In this document: positions 55,473 to 63,782 of the stretch, piece by piece
Layout of the letters: each line of letters begins with the position of its first letter
Position numbering within the stretch: position 1 is the first letter of the stretch
DNA from: Cognatundibacterium aquatile
Lineage (GTDB): Bacteria > Pseudomonadota > Gammaproteobacteria > Burkholderiales > Burkholderiaceae_D
Reading direction: 5' to 3'
Length of the DNA: 64,000 nucleotides
Assembly (NCBI RefSeq): GCF_014699135.1
Contig: NZ_JACOFT010000007.1
Location: 1-64,000 of the forward strand
Program-made: the position numbers and the translations under genes
Notes under the pieces: generated by a model
Database searches by the model: none
What the model was told of the DNA's origin: nothing
The model's input: only the letters and a program-made list of their open reading frames with translations

Positions 55473-57566
55473 TTACCAGATCGTGATGCGTTTCTCTGGC
55501 GCGGTGTACATTTTGTCGCCTTCTTTGACGCCAAACGCAGAGTAGAAAGCTGGCAGGTTGGTCAGTGGTGCATTACCACGTACCGCCGCTGGCGAGTGTG
55601 GGTCGGTGTTGATCAGACGAATCGCTTCGGCATCACGCGCCTTACCACGCCAGACTTGTGCCCAGCCCATGAACAAACGCTGGTCGCCAGTGTAACCATC
55701 AATCACCGGTGCTGCTTTGCCGCCGAGTGAGATCTGATACGCTTTATATGCGATCGATAAACCAGAATTATCGGCGATGTTTTCACCGAGTGTGAGTGCG
55801 CCGTTGACGTTATAACCTGGCAGCGGGCTATACGCGTTGTATTGTGCGATCATCGCTGCGGTCAGTTTGCCGAAATTCGCTTTGTCTTCTTTCGTCCACC
55901 AGTCACGCAGATTGCCATCGCCATCAGACTGGCTACCGGAATCATCAAAGCCGTGGCTGATTTCATGCCCGATCACCGCGCCGATGCCGCCGTAATTCAC
56001 CGCATCATCTGCTGCAGGATTGAAGAATGGCGGTTGCAGAATCGCTGCCGGGAATACGATTTCATTCTGACGTGAGTTGTAATACGCGTTCACGGTTTGT
56101 GGGCTCATGCCCCATTCTTTGCGGCTGACTGGCTGACCTAATTTGGACAATTGGCGTAAGTATTCATGTTCGCGGCCACGCATCACGTTACCGACCAGAT
56201 CGTCTTTTTTGATGACCAGTTTGCTGTAATCACGCCACACATCCGGGTAGCCGATTTTCGGTGTGAATTTAGCGAGTTTGGTTAGCGCTTCTTTTTTGGT
56301 TTCAGGGCTCATCCAGTCCAGCGTTTCTATGCTTTGTTTGTACGCGAGCGTCAGATTTTTCACCAGTTCTTCCATGCGTGCTTTATTCTCAGGCGGGAAG
56401 TATTTGGCGACATACAGTTTGCCCAGTGCTTCCGACATGCTTTCTTCCACGCGTGCCACACCACGTTTCCAACGTGGCTGGTTGGCCGGAATGCCGCGTA
56501 ATGTCACGCTGGAGAAGTTGAAATCTTCATCAACAAAGCGCTTCGATAACAGGCTGGCATACGCACTCAGCACTTTCCATTTGTAATAGGACTGCCATAC
56601 AGAGACTGGCGTTTCATGGATGATTTTTGCCATGCCACTGAGGAAACCCGGTTGACGGACAATCACGTAATCCACGCGGTTGCCGACGCCAGTGCCTGCG
56701 AAATACGCGGTCCAGTCGAAGCCGGGCAGCAGTTCTGCTAATTTTGCTTTTTCAATTTTGTTGTAGGTTTTGACCGGGTTCCGATTTTCGACTTTAGTCC
56801 ATTGGATTTTCGCGATTTCTGTTTCCAATGCAAGGATGCTGGCGGCCGCTTTTTCAGCGTCTTTCTGACCGCTCATTTCCAGCATTTTTTCTATGTGTTT
56901 AACGTAAGCATCGCGGAAGCCTTTGAGCTTGGCATCGTCGTCTTTCAGGTAGTAATCACGGTCTGGCAAACCCAGCCCGCCCTGACTGACATACACTGCG
57001 TATTTGCTGGAATCACGTGCATCCTGGCCGATGCCGGATTGCACCGGCAGCGAAACGCCGAGTTTGGACAGATTAGAAATCAGTGCTGGCAAATCTTCTT
57101 TTTTGGTGAAACGGTCAATGCGGTTGAATGTCGCTTTGAGCGGTGCGATATCAAGTTTCTCGGCCTGCGCTTCGTCCATGAAACTATTGTAAAGATCGGC
57201 GATTTTTTTCTCGTTGCTGCCCGCTTTCAATTTGCCGTCTGCGGCTAATGCTTTGATGATGTCATACGAACGTTGTTCGGATAAGTCGCGCAACTGATCG
57301 AAAGAACCAAAGCGGGCGCGGTCTGCTGGAATCTCTGCATTCGCCAGCCATTTACCTGACATGAATTTGAAGAAATCATCCTGTGGACGAACGCTGGTAT
57401 CTATCCATTGCAGGTCGATGCCTGAACTGCGGGCGGGTGTGGTAGTCGTTGTCGTTGCCGCTGCGGTCGTGTTGGCTGGTGTTGTCGTGGTTTGGGCAAA
57501 AGCGGCGCCGGTGCTGCCGGCAGAGATAGCTGCCAGGACGGCAAGCGAGAGCAGGGTGCGTTGCAT
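55473..57566 (-). CDS. Exported M13-family zinc metallopeptidase
   Basis: A neprilysin/PepO-type endopeptidase of 697 residues. The signal peptide (LSLAVLAAISAGSTGAAFAQ) is followed by a low-complexity Thr/Ala-rich stretch (about residues 25-46, long runs of ACx codons) and then SSGIDLQWIDTSVRPQDDFFKFMSGKW, the usual M13 start. Zinc ligands and catalytic Glu are in GHEISHGFDDSG (about 530), with the third ligand in GENIADNSGL. NAYYN and the C-terminal DPHSPAAVRGNAPLTN motif that lines the S1' site are present. The protein should act in the periplasm on short peptides. Confidence 0.93.
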   Translation of the reverse strand: MQRTLLSLAVLAAISAGSTGAAFAQTTTTPANTTAAATTTTTTPARSSGIDLQWIDTSVRPQDDFFKFMSGKWLANAEIPADRARFGSFDQLRDLSEQRSYDIIKALAADGKLKAGSNEKKIADLYNSFMDEAQAEKLDIAPLKATFNRIDRFTKKEDLPALISNLSKLGVSLPVQSGIGQDARDSSKYAVYVSQGGLGLPDRDYYLKDDDAKLKGFRDAYVKHIEKMLEMSGQKDAEKAAASILALETEIAKIQWTKVENRNPVKTYNKIEKAKLAELLPGFDWTAYFAGTGVGNRVDYVIVRQPGFLSGMAKIIHETPVSVWQSYYKWKVLSAYASLLSKRFVDEDFNFSSVTLRGIPANQPRWKRGVARVEESMSEALGKLYVAKYFPPENKARMEELVKNLTLAYKQSIETLDWMSPETKKEALTKLAKFTPKIGYPDVWRDYSKLVIKKDDLVGNVMRGREHEYLRQLSKLGQPVSRKEWGMSPQTVNAYYNSRQNEIVFPAAILQPPFFNPAADDAVNYGGIGAVIGHEISHGFDDSGSQSDGDGNLRDWWTKEDKANFGKLTAAMIAQYNAYSPLPGYNVNGALTLGENIADNSGLSIAYKAYQISLGGKAAPVIDGYTGDQRLFMGWAQVWRGKARDAEAIRLINTDPHSPAAVRGNAPLTNLPAFYSAFGVKEGDKMYTAPEKRITIW

Positions 57567-57828
57567 GTGAGAGTCCCTTTAATTTTTAAATTCGGTTGAA
57601 ATAGAGTTCATGAAATGTCATTCAATCGCTGGCATCAAAAGTAATGCAAGGGGAAGAATGCTGTCCAGTTTTATGAGACAAAAAAGCGGCTAATTAGTTC
57701 GTCAGAATGCGAAATAATCAGCCGCTTTTGTTATCCGGATAATGCGGTCGGTGACGCCGGTTTTAGTCTGAATACGCATTGTTGAGGCGATCTTCAGGAG
57801 GCTATTTAAGGCGATAAAAGCATGAAAT
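57567..57828. other. Intergenic region upstream of the M13 gene
   Basis: Between the M13 gene start and repeat copy C. It contains one long hairpin (57682-57729), listed separately. Otherwise I see only presumptive promoter sequence for the M13 gene, without a convincing -35/-10 pair. Confidence 0.4.
57682..57729 (-). terminator. Terminator-like hairpin downstream of lgt
   Basis: Stem AAAAGCGGCT/AGCCGCTTTT (10 bp) with a 28-nt loop. On the minus strand it is followed by TTGTCTC after a run of T. It would end the LysR-lgt transcript. Confidence 0.55.
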
Positions 57829-57899
57829 ATACTGGGGGGAGTATATTTAAACCTCCTTTATTTACGCGGAGATTAAGGTGTTTTTTACATATACTCCCC
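57829..57899 (+). repeat. 71-bp dispersed repeat, copy C
   Basis: Starts ATACT-GGGGGG-AGTAT and ends ATACTCCCC. Arms GGGGAGTATA and TATACTCCCC are fully complementary across the element. The interior of 46 bp has TTTATTTACGC in common with copy B. It lies 14 bp past the lgt stop codon. Confidence 0.82.
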
Positions 57900-57912
57900 A
57901 AAATTACAGCAA

Positions 57913-58710
57913 TTACGAGGATTTTTTCTGACGGTAAGACCAGAACAGCAGCAGCGCGCCGACCACTATCATCGGCAGAGAAAGCATCTGTCCGGCAGAG
58001 ATCGTGAGTCCGGCGAAACTGACTTCGTAATCCGGCGTGCGGAAGTATTCTGTGCAGAAGCGGGCACAGCCATACAGGATCACAAACAGCGAACCAACTG
58101 CCAGCCGAGGCCGTGCTTTGCTGGCGAAGATCCACAAAATAATGAACAGTAAAACACCATCGACCAGTGCCTGATACAGCGGCGATGGATGCACAGGATG
58201 ATCGACGCCGGGCCAGATCATCGCCCACGGTAAATCGGCGGAGGCAACGCGCCCCGGCAATTCGTGATTGATGAAGTTGCCGATGCGGCCAGCCGCATAA
58301 CCAAGCGGCACGAGCGGCGCGATGAAATCGTACACATCCGCCAGATGCATTTTTGCTTTACGCGCCCACAAGGACATCGCAATCAGCACACCGAGAAAAC
58401 CACCATGAAATGACATGCCGCCTTTCCAGACTTTGAAAATTTCCAGCGGATTGTCGAGGTAGTAGGGCAGTCCGTAAAAAAGCACTTCGCCAAGACGACC
58501 GCCGAGGATGACGCCAAGCACGCCATAAAAAAGCATGTCGTCGATATGTTCGCGGGTCCAGCCTTTGGCGGCGACATGCGGCAATCTGAGGCGATAACGG
58601 CCCAGAACAATAAACTGGGCAAAGGCGACCATATACATCAGGCCATACCAATGCACGGAAAGGGGGCCAATGGCAAAAGCGACGGGATCAGGATTAGGAT
58701 GAATCAGCAT
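57913..58710 (-). CDS. lgt: Prolipoprotein diacylglyceryl transferase
   Basis: Transfers diacylglyceryl from phosphatidylglycerol to the lipobox Cys of prolipoproteins in the inner membrane. The 265 residues have seven hydrophobic segments. Catalytic signatures include VHWYGLMY (about 20), GGMSFHGGFLG and GRIGNFINHELPGRVA (the Lgt signature). The C-terminal RFCTEYFRTPD is also typical. The start overlaps the stop of the LysR gene by 7 nt, so the two are probably co-transcribed. A 71-bp repeat and a terminator-like hairpin follow the gene. Confidence 0.96.
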   Translation of the reverse strand: MLIHPNPDPVAFAIGPLSVHWYGLMYMVAFAQFIVLGRYRLRLPHVAAKGWTREHIDDMLFYGVLGVILGGRLGEVLFYGLPYYLDNPLEIFKVWKGGMSFHGGFLGVLIAMSLWARKAKMHLADVYDFIAPLVPLGYAAGRIGNFINHELPGRVASADLPWAMIWPGVDHPVHPSPLYQALVDGVLLFIILWIFASKARPRLAVGSLFVILYGCARFCTEYFRTPDYEVSFAGLTISAGQMLSLPMIVVGALLLFWSYRQKKSS

Positions 58711-59615
58711 GTGGTTGTATGTAAAAGCTGTAAAAAGGAGGCGAGTACCGCTGACGGATTATCTTTGCGCCAGACGATGCCGATCTCTACTGCAGGTGCG
58801 GCATGTTCAATCGGATGATAGACCACGCCGGGGCGCTGCAAGTTCGAGACGGATTGTGGCACAAGTGCGACACCCATGCCAGCCGAGACCAGACCGACGA
58901 TGGTTTGCATCTGTATTGCCTCCTGGCCGATGACCGGCGTTTTCCCCACCGCATGGAAATGGCCGAGTATCGCATCGTGCAATGACGGCGCGATTTTGCG
59001 GGGGAATAAGATTAATGGCAGATCCGGACAGTTTTCCATTTTGAGTGAACTGTGACGCGGTAGTAAGTGCTCAGGTGCCGCCAGCATCAGCGGTTCGGTC
59101 AGAATTTTCTGATAGCACAAAAGCTGTTGCAGTTTTTCGGGTAAAGGCGGGATCATGAAGCCGGCGTCAATTTCACTTTTTTCCAGTGCATCGAGTTGGA
59201 CATCGGTCGTCGCTTCACGCAACTCTATGCTGACGTCGGGATGACTTTGGCGAAACGCTCTCAACGTCGGCGGCAGTATGCTGTAATCGGCGACGGAGAC
59301 GAAGGCGAGAGACAAATGCCCTTGTGCACCAGCGGCGGCTCTTTGTGCCAACTGACTCAGACTATTCGCCTGTTCCAGCAGCCGTCTGGCTTCCGGCAGC
59401 AAAGCAATTCCGGCGGGCGTCAGCGCGGTATGGCGGGTGGTACGGATAAACAGTGCGGTACCGAGCAAGGTTTCGAGCGACTGAATCGCTTGCGATAGCG
59501 GCGGTTGGGTCATATTCAGGCGTAGTGCGGCTTTACCAAAATGCATTTCTTCCGCAACCGCGATGAAATAGCGAAGCTGGCGTAATTCCAGATGGCGCAG
59601 ATCAGAATTGCTCAT
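58704..59615 (-). CDS. LysR-family transcriptional regulator
   Basis: A 303-residue regulator with an N-terminal winged helix (ELRQLRYFIAVAEEMHFGKAALRLNMTQPPLSQAIQSLE) and a type 2 periplasmic-binding-like effector domain (GHLSLAFVSVADYSILPPTL, AGFMIPPLP, GLVSAGMGVALVPQSV). The pattern resembles BenM/CatM-like regulators of aromatic or dicarboxylate metabolism, but no target operon is adjacent: its downstream neighbour is lgt, with which it overlaps by 7 nt. The target and ligand are unknown. Confidence 0.9.
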   Translation of the reverse strand: MSNSDLRHLELRQLRYFIAVAEEMHFGKAALRLNMTQPPLSQAIQSLETLLGTALFIRTTRHTALTPAGIALLPEARRLLEQANSLSQLAQRAAAGAQGHLSLAFVSVADYSILPPTLRAFRQSHPDVSIELREATTDVQLDALEKSEIDAGFMIPPLPEKLQQLLCYQKILTEPLMLAAPEHLLPRHSSLKMENCPDLPLILFPRKIAPSLHDAILGHFHAVGKTPVIGQEAIQMQTIVGLVSAGMGVALVPQSVSNLQRPGVVYHPIEHAAPAVEIGIVWRKDNPSAVLASFLQLLHTTTC

Positions 59616-59648
59616 GCGTGAAGATTACCGGTTTTCTTGTCCGTAAAA

Positions 59649-59671
59649 AAAGCCGACCCAATGTCGGCTTT
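59649..59671 (-). terminator. Intrinsic terminator of the small Trp-rich protein gene
   Basis: Stem AAAGCCGAC/GTCGGCTTT with a 5-nt loop. The minus strand continues in T. It starts about 25 bp after the gene stop. Confidence 0.85.
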
Positions 59672-59695
59672 GTGTTTTCTTAAAACTGAGTGTCA

Positions 59696-59929
59696 TCAAC
59701 GACGACCGACTTTTTTATCAAACGTCCGCTTCAGGCGTTCTGCCTTCATTTTTTCGAAGTGCGCATCATCTTTGCGTTTATCCAGACCCAGCATGCGTTC
59801 GAAAAATTCAAACCACAAAAAGGCAAATATTGCACCGCCAATAATCCACCACCAGGACATCGTGGCGAACACCGACACTTCGGCAAGTTTTAAGACCAGC
59901 AATAAGAACAGCGAGATGATCAGTAGCAT
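59696..59929 (-). CDS. Small Trp-rich membrane protein
   Basis: A 77-residue protein with two hydrophobic segments: residues 1-20 (MLLIISLFLLLVLKLAEVSV) and about 24-44 (SWWWIIGGAIFAFLWFEFF). A charged Lys/Arg tail follows (ERMLGLDKRKDDAHFEKMK, then RLKRTFDKKVGRR). This matches the betaproteobacterial small Trp-rich protein family (the SWWW motif). The function is unknown. It has its own terminator and stands alone between LysR and the divergent cytochrome c gene. Confidence 0.82.
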   Translation of the reverse strand: MLLIISLFLLLVLKLAEVSVFATMSWWWIIGGAIFAFLWFEFFERMLGLDKRKDDAHFEKMKAERLKRTFDKKVGRR

Positions 59930-60054
59930 AATTAGTTTCCTTTTGTCAGCAGATTAAAACGTATTGCGTGGCAGGTCAACCAGCATGTTTTCAGTCGTGT
60001 TCAAATCTCTGAAAAGCGTTAAAATGAAACGGTATTTTTAACCTGGAGAGAACA

Positions 60055-60363
60055 ATGAAATATTCCTTAATCGTAGGTGCTGCTCTGGCAGTATTGGCAT
60101 CTGGCTCGGCGCTGGCAAATGCCGATCTGGCAAAAGCGAAAAATTGTCTGGCATGTCATGCGGTTGATAATAAAGTCGTCGGTCCTGGCTACAAAGAAGT
60201 GGCAAAAAAATATGCGGGCGATAAAACTGCAGAAGCCAAACTGATACAAAAAGTCATCAAAGGTGGTACCGGTACATGGGGCGCGATCCCTATGCCAGCG
60301 AATCCGCAAGTCACAGAAGCAGAAGCTAAAACTTTGGTTAAGTGGATTCTGGCTTTGAAATAA
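60055..60363 (+). CDS. Class I cytochrome c (c-551/c-552 type), periplasmic
   Basis: A 102-residue precursor. The signal peptide (SLIVGAALAVLASGSALA) is followed by a mature domain of about 80 residues. The haem-binding motif CLACH is near the mature N-terminus and the axial Met ligand is in WGAIPMPAN. The GPGYKEVAKKYAG segment is typical of cytochrome c-551/552, small electron carriers to terminal oxidases or denitrification reductases. ATG 60055 follows GGAGAGAAC. A bidirectional terminator follows. Confidence 0.93.
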   Translation: MKYSLIVGAALAVLASGSALANADLAKAKNCLACHAVDNKVVGPGYKEVAKKYAGDKTAEAKLIQKVIKGGTGTWGAIPMPANPQVTEAEAKTLVKWILALK

Positions 60364-60408
60364 GCAAAACAGACTGCTGAAAAATGCAGATCATCATTAA
60401 TAAAAAAA

Positions 60409-60428
60409 CCCGGTTCATTTGAACCGGG
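60409..60428. terminator. Bidirectional intrinsic terminator between cytochrome c and livK
   Basis: Stem CCCGGTTCA/TGAACCGGG flanked by seven A on one side and seven T on the other. It serves the convergent cytochrome c and livK genes. Confidence 0.92.
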
Positions 60429-60466
60429 CTTTTTTTGTCTGAACTTGAAGCTGATCTTGACGCTGA

Positions 60467-61612
60467 TTATTTCGTCACAGCCAACAGATCACGTTTGCCG
60501 CCTTTGTATGTGTACAAAGTCAGTGTACCGTCTTTGATATCGCCTTTGTCATCAAATGCGATATCGCCAGTGACGCCTTTGTATTTGATTTTCTTCAGTA
60601 CTGGCAAATATTTTGCCGGTTCTGCAGAATTAGCTTGTTTCATTGCTTCGACCATCGTCATCACAGCATCGTAAACATACGGTGCATAGATCTGAACATC
60701 GACGCCGAATTTTTTCTTGTAAGCTGCTTTCCAGTTGTCGTTCGCTATTTTTTGCGCATCGAGAACACCACCAGCCTCAGCACAAACTACCTGGCCTTCG
60801 CCGATAGCATCACCAGCGAGTTTAACCAGATCGGCGGTACAGATACCGTCGCCGCCCATGAATTTCGCATTCACGCCCAATGCTTTCATCTGACGCAGCA
60901 TAGGACCGGCAACCGCATCCATACCACCGAAGAAAATCAGATCAGGTTTTTTCGCTTTGATTGTGGTCAGAATTGCGGCGAAATCATTCGATTTATCCGT
61001 TGTATGTTCCTGAACGAGGATTTCTGCGCCTTTACCTTTAGCACCTTTGACGAATTCTTTCGCTACACCTTCGCCGTAGGCTGTTTTATCGTCAATCACT
61101 GCAATTTTTTTCGCTTTGCTGATCTGTACAGCATAACGACCCAAAGTTCCGCCTAACTGGCCGTCGTTAGCCACAACGCGGAATGCGCCTTTGAAGCCTT
61201 GGTTGGTGTATGGAACTGCTGTTGCAGATGGGGAAATTTGTGGAATACCTGCATCGTTGTAGATTTTGGATGCTGGGATTGTTGTTCCTGAATTCAGATG
61301 GCCGATGACGCCGTTGACTTTGGCATCAACCAGTTTTTGCGCAACAGTCGTGCCTTGTTTAGGATCGCCGCCGTCGTCTTCAGCCAGCAATTCGAATTTT
61401 GCTTTTTTGCCGCCTATCATCACGCCTTTTGCATTCAACTCTTCGATCGCCATTTTGGCGCCGTTTTCATTGTCTTTACCTAAGTGGGCAATAGCGCCGG
61501 AAACTGGGCCGACGTGACCAATTTTAATAACGACTTCCTGAGCTGCCGCAGAACCGGCAAATGCGAAAGCGATCGCGCCAGCCAGTGGAATCATTTTAGT
61601 TTTTAACGACAT
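60467..61612 (-). CDS. livK: Branched-chain amino acid ABC transporter binding protein
   Basis: A periplasmic LIV-type binding protein of 381 residues. The ATG at 61612 has GGGAG seven bases upstream and is preferred to an ATG two codons earlier. The signal peptide (MIPLAGAIAFAFAGSAAAQ) is followed by the Peripla_BP_6 fold: VVIKIGHVGPVSGAIAHLGKD, NGAKMAIEELNAKGV, GVIGHLNSGTTIPAS, KIAVIDDKTAYGEG and KPDLIFFGGMDAVAGP. The LivHMGF components are not in the window, so it either serves a distant transporter or stands alone, as is common in Burkholderiales. Confidence 0.92.
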   Translation of the reverse strand: MSLKTKMIPLAGAIAFAFAGSAAAQEVVIKIGHVGPVSGAIAHLGKDNENGAKMAIEELNAKGVMIGGKKAKFELLAEDDGGDPKQGTTVAQKLVDAKVNGVIGHLNSGTTIPASKIYNDAGIPQISPSATAVPYTNQGFKGAFRVVANDGQLGGTLGRYAVQISKAKKIAVIDDKTAYGEGVAKEFVKGAKGKGAEILVQEHTTDKSNDFAAILTTIKAKKPDLIFFGGMDAVAGPMLRQMKALGVNAKFMGGDGICTADLVKLAGDAIGEGQVVCAEAGGVLDAQKIANDNWKAAYKKKFGVDVQIYAPYVYDAVMTMVEAMKQANSAEPAKYLPVLKKIKYKGVTGDIAFDDKGDIKDGTLTLYTYKGGKRDLLAVTK

Positions 61613-62311
61613 GAACATACTCCCTTGAGGATTAAAAAGTAGGGCTACAAAACTGTAATGCCAACCTATTCAGGAAACTGAATATACAAAAGGTACAACA
61701 GAAAAAAAATTTCGGAAAGCTCTTTAGCATGATTTTTTTTATCCGAATGATTTTTCCATGCGCCAAAATCGGGCATTTTTTTAACCGGGATTGCCAGCTT
61801 TTAACTCATAGAAAGTCAGCACCGATTATTAATGTTGAAGCCTTGATAAGCAACCGCTGTCCATCTCGCGAATACTTCTTTGCAGTGCATCAAAATGTTA
61901 TGTCGCAGCCTTCCCATGTTCACAAGGTTTGCCACGATAGTGCCGATGTCAGAGTGGGAAGGTTTTCTGAATGAGGACAAATGCCGGGGCGGTAAGGCGC
62001 GGCCAGAGATAACTTAGGGCGAGGCGCACAAAGTTGGTGCGACCTCATGAAAATGCGAGTGAAAAATGCTTTGAAATTTTATTTGATAGCGACAATATTT
62101 TTTTAATTCTGGTGGTTTTTTACATCAGTAAGAGGCTGATTTTGTGCGGCGCACCACGTTATTGTGATCGATTTTATGCGTCACCCGAACGTGCGTGCAT
62201 TGGATATGTTGCTGGCAGGATAGGTCAGACGGCGCGCCGAATGCAGTCGTCTGACCGCAGAAAACTCGCCTGAAAGAATGGAACGAGGTGTTGCAACATT
62301 GAGATAAAAAA
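61613..62311. other. Intergenic region of 699 bp, no supported gene
   Basis: This is the upstream region of livK and the downstream region of the holC cluster. Visible structures are ATGC-CC/GG-GCAT followed by seven T (about 61759-61787), a plus-strand terminator-like element with no gene in front of it; CCTTCCCA/TGGGAAGG then TTTT (61909-61966); and a 9-bp stem GGTCAGACG/CGTCTGACC (62223-62256). Two reading frames of about 80 codons have no recognisable features. It may contain a small RNA, but I cannot point to a good promoter. Confidence 0.45.
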
Positions 62312-62731
62312 CTATTTTGAATTCTTCACCTTGTTGATTTCCTGGGTGACAGCTCTGGTGACCAGTTCTTCCAGTGAGTTTTTCAGACCGGCGCGAATCT
62401 CTTTCGCCAAGCCCTCAACCGCTGTCTGCAATACATCGGCAAGATTGTCCCTGACTCTATGTTCAAGAACAAAATCGACGCGCGCCAGAACGTGCTTCAG
62501 TACGTCTTCTTTTAAACTTTGCTCCAGTGTTTGCCAGTGTTCTTCCGGAATGCTGACATTTGTTGCCTCGGCATCCGCTTGGGCAATGGCGGCGGGCGGC
62601 GGGCTTGGTAATGGAGATGAGGATGTTGTTGCAGCTGTTACCGTTCCAGCCTCAGCATTATCCACAGTTTCAGTAACCGGGAGGATAATTTCGGTGAGAA
62701 CGGGGATGCTGGCATCAATCGAGGTATTCAT
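62312..62731 (-). CDS. Hypothetical protein downstream of holC (DUF2486-like)
   Basis: A 139-residue protein with a Ser/Thr/Pro/Ala-rich N-terminal half (about 1-60) and a helical, Glu/Leu/Val-rich C-terminal half (EHWQTLEQSLKEDVLKHVLA, RVDFVLEHRVRDNL, LKNSLEELVTRAVTQEINKV) that looks amphipathic. It begins 1 bp after the holC stop, so it is translated from the same mRNA. Burkholderiales often carry a DUF2486-family protein at this place, and the C-terminal pattern is compatible with it. No catalytic motif is seen; function unknown. Confidence 0.65.
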   Translation of the reverse strand: MNTSIDASIPVLTEIILPVTETVDNAEAGTVTAATTSSSPLPSPPPAAIAQADAEATNVSIPEEHWQTLEQSLKEDVLKHVLARVDFVLEHRVRDNLADVLQTAVEGLAKEIRAGLKNSLEELVTRAVTQEINKVKNSK

Positions 62732-62732
62732 A

Positions 62733-63152
62733 TTATTTAGCGACGTTATGGCTGAGTGTGTGGCCTTGTTGTTGATAGTGGCGATAGCGTTCGCGCGCTG
62801 CCAGCGTGTCTTGCTGGTCGCCCGAGACGATTTCTATCATGCGGCTAAACAGAGGGAAATGTTCCGGCACCGAGGCACTCAGATTGACCAGCAATTCAAA
62901 ATGCGGGCTTTGATCCAGACGCGTATTGCTGAGGACAATCGGCGTCATTGATGCCAGTGCGTCATCGGCCATGACATGCGGTAAAAAATCGGCTTCGCTG
63001 ATGGTCCACAGTGCTTCATCCAGGTGGCGCAGAACAGTCAGATCATGATGATAGACCACGACTTTGCTGTTCGCTGCGCGCGCCTTGCGTATCAGTCGGC
63101 AGGCGTAATGCAGCTTGTCAGCGACATTACTGTGGAAATCGATACGCGTCAT
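62733..63152 (-). CDS. holC: DNA polymerase III subunit chi
   Basis: The chi subunit links the clamp loader (through psi) to SSB. The ATG at 63152 gives 139 aa and sits one base after the stop of the preceding gene (TGATATG), a coupling arrangement; an ATG at 63170 is possible. The family pattern is present: MTRIDFHSNVADKLHYACRL, RKARAANSKVVVY, LDEALWTISEADFLPH, a conserved Asp/Arg pair and FPLFSRMIEIVS. It is part of a cluster with the DUF4124/glutaredoxin gene upstream and the DUF2486-like gene downstream. Confidence 0.9.
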   Translation of the reverse strand: MTRIDFHSNVADKLHYACRLIRKARAANSKVVVYHHDLTVLRHLDEALWTISEADFLPHVMADDALASMTPIVLSNTRLDQSPHFELLVNLSASVPEHFPLFSRMIEIVSGDQQDTLAARERYRHYQQQGHTLSHNVAK

Positions 63153-63153
63153 A

Positions 63154-63771
63154 TCAGAAGCGGAAGTCATTTTCTGACGCAGGCTTTTTGGACGGAACGT
63201 TGGCAGGTTTTTTCTGCTGTGCGGGCTTTTCACCGGCTGTCGTTGCCGGTGCAGTGGGTGCTGCGCTTTCTGCTGCCGGATAACGATAATCCGGCGGCAG
63301 CATGTTGCTGGCAGGATAAGCGGCGGACGTTACCGCAGCTTTCCAGTCGTCAGCATTGTAACCACGTAATTTCTTGCTGCCGATTTGCATCACAGGTAGC
63401 TGGGTGTCGCCACTGATTTGTTTTAGTTTTTCTATGTCTTCGGATGTTTTGACAGTTTTTTCTGAAAAAGGAACACCGGCGGATTTCAACAGATTTTTGC
63501 CATCATTACAGGGCGCGCAATTGGCCGCTGTGTAAATGGTCACCGGATTTTTTGAGACCGCCTGCCCGAGTTCATAAGGAAAGTTCGCTGTGCTGACCGA
63601 GCCGGACAATTCTTTTTTTTCCAGCAATTTCTGATTCGCCTGTGGCGGGGTGTCGGAATACGTGATTTTTCCATCCGGTCCAACAGATTTATACAGCTGT
63701 GCCTGCGCTTGCACTGCCAGTAACATCAAGGGCAGAAGCAGGAAATGCTTTGCTGAGGTTGTTCGTTTCAA
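63154..63771 (-). CDS. Exported DUF4124/glutaredoxin-like protein
   Basis: A 205-residue precursor. The signal peptide (FLLLPLMLLAVQAQAQ) is followed by a DUF4124 motif (LYKSVGPDGKITYSDTPP) and then a glutaredoxin-like domain (about 75-155). The redox motif CAPC is in TIYTAANCAPCNDGKNLLKS, and the cis-Pro is in DTQLPVMQIG. The C-terminal tail is Pro/Ala/Lys-rich and low in complexity. It should act on thiols in the periplasm; the target is unknown. It is translationally coupled to holC. Confidence 0.85.
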   Translation of the reverse strand: MKRTTSAKHFLLLPLMLLAVQAQAQLYKSVGPDGKITYSDTPPQANQKLLEKKELSGSVSTANFPYELGQAVSKNPVTIYTAANCAPCNDGKNLLKSAGVPFSEKTVKTSEDIEKLKQISGDTQLPVMQIGSKKLRGYNADDWKAAVTSAAYPASNMLPPDYRYPAAESAAPTAPATTAGEKPAQQKKPANVPSKKPASENDFRF

Positions 63772-63782
63772 GGTGTGCTCCT

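Noticed and set aside
57361..57500. Run of ACx/GCx codons in the M13 gene as a microsatellite
   Set aside because: It encodes a Thr/Ala-rich linker after the signal peptide and is not an exact DNA repeat, so phase variation is unlikely.
61729..61974. Reading frame of 81 codons upstream of livK
   Set aside because: No ribosome-binding site, no protein-like pattern, and it contains a terminator-like hairpin.
62034..62273. Reading frame of 79 codons in the same gap
   Set aside because: No start signals and no recognisable family; it runs through a 9-bp hairpin.
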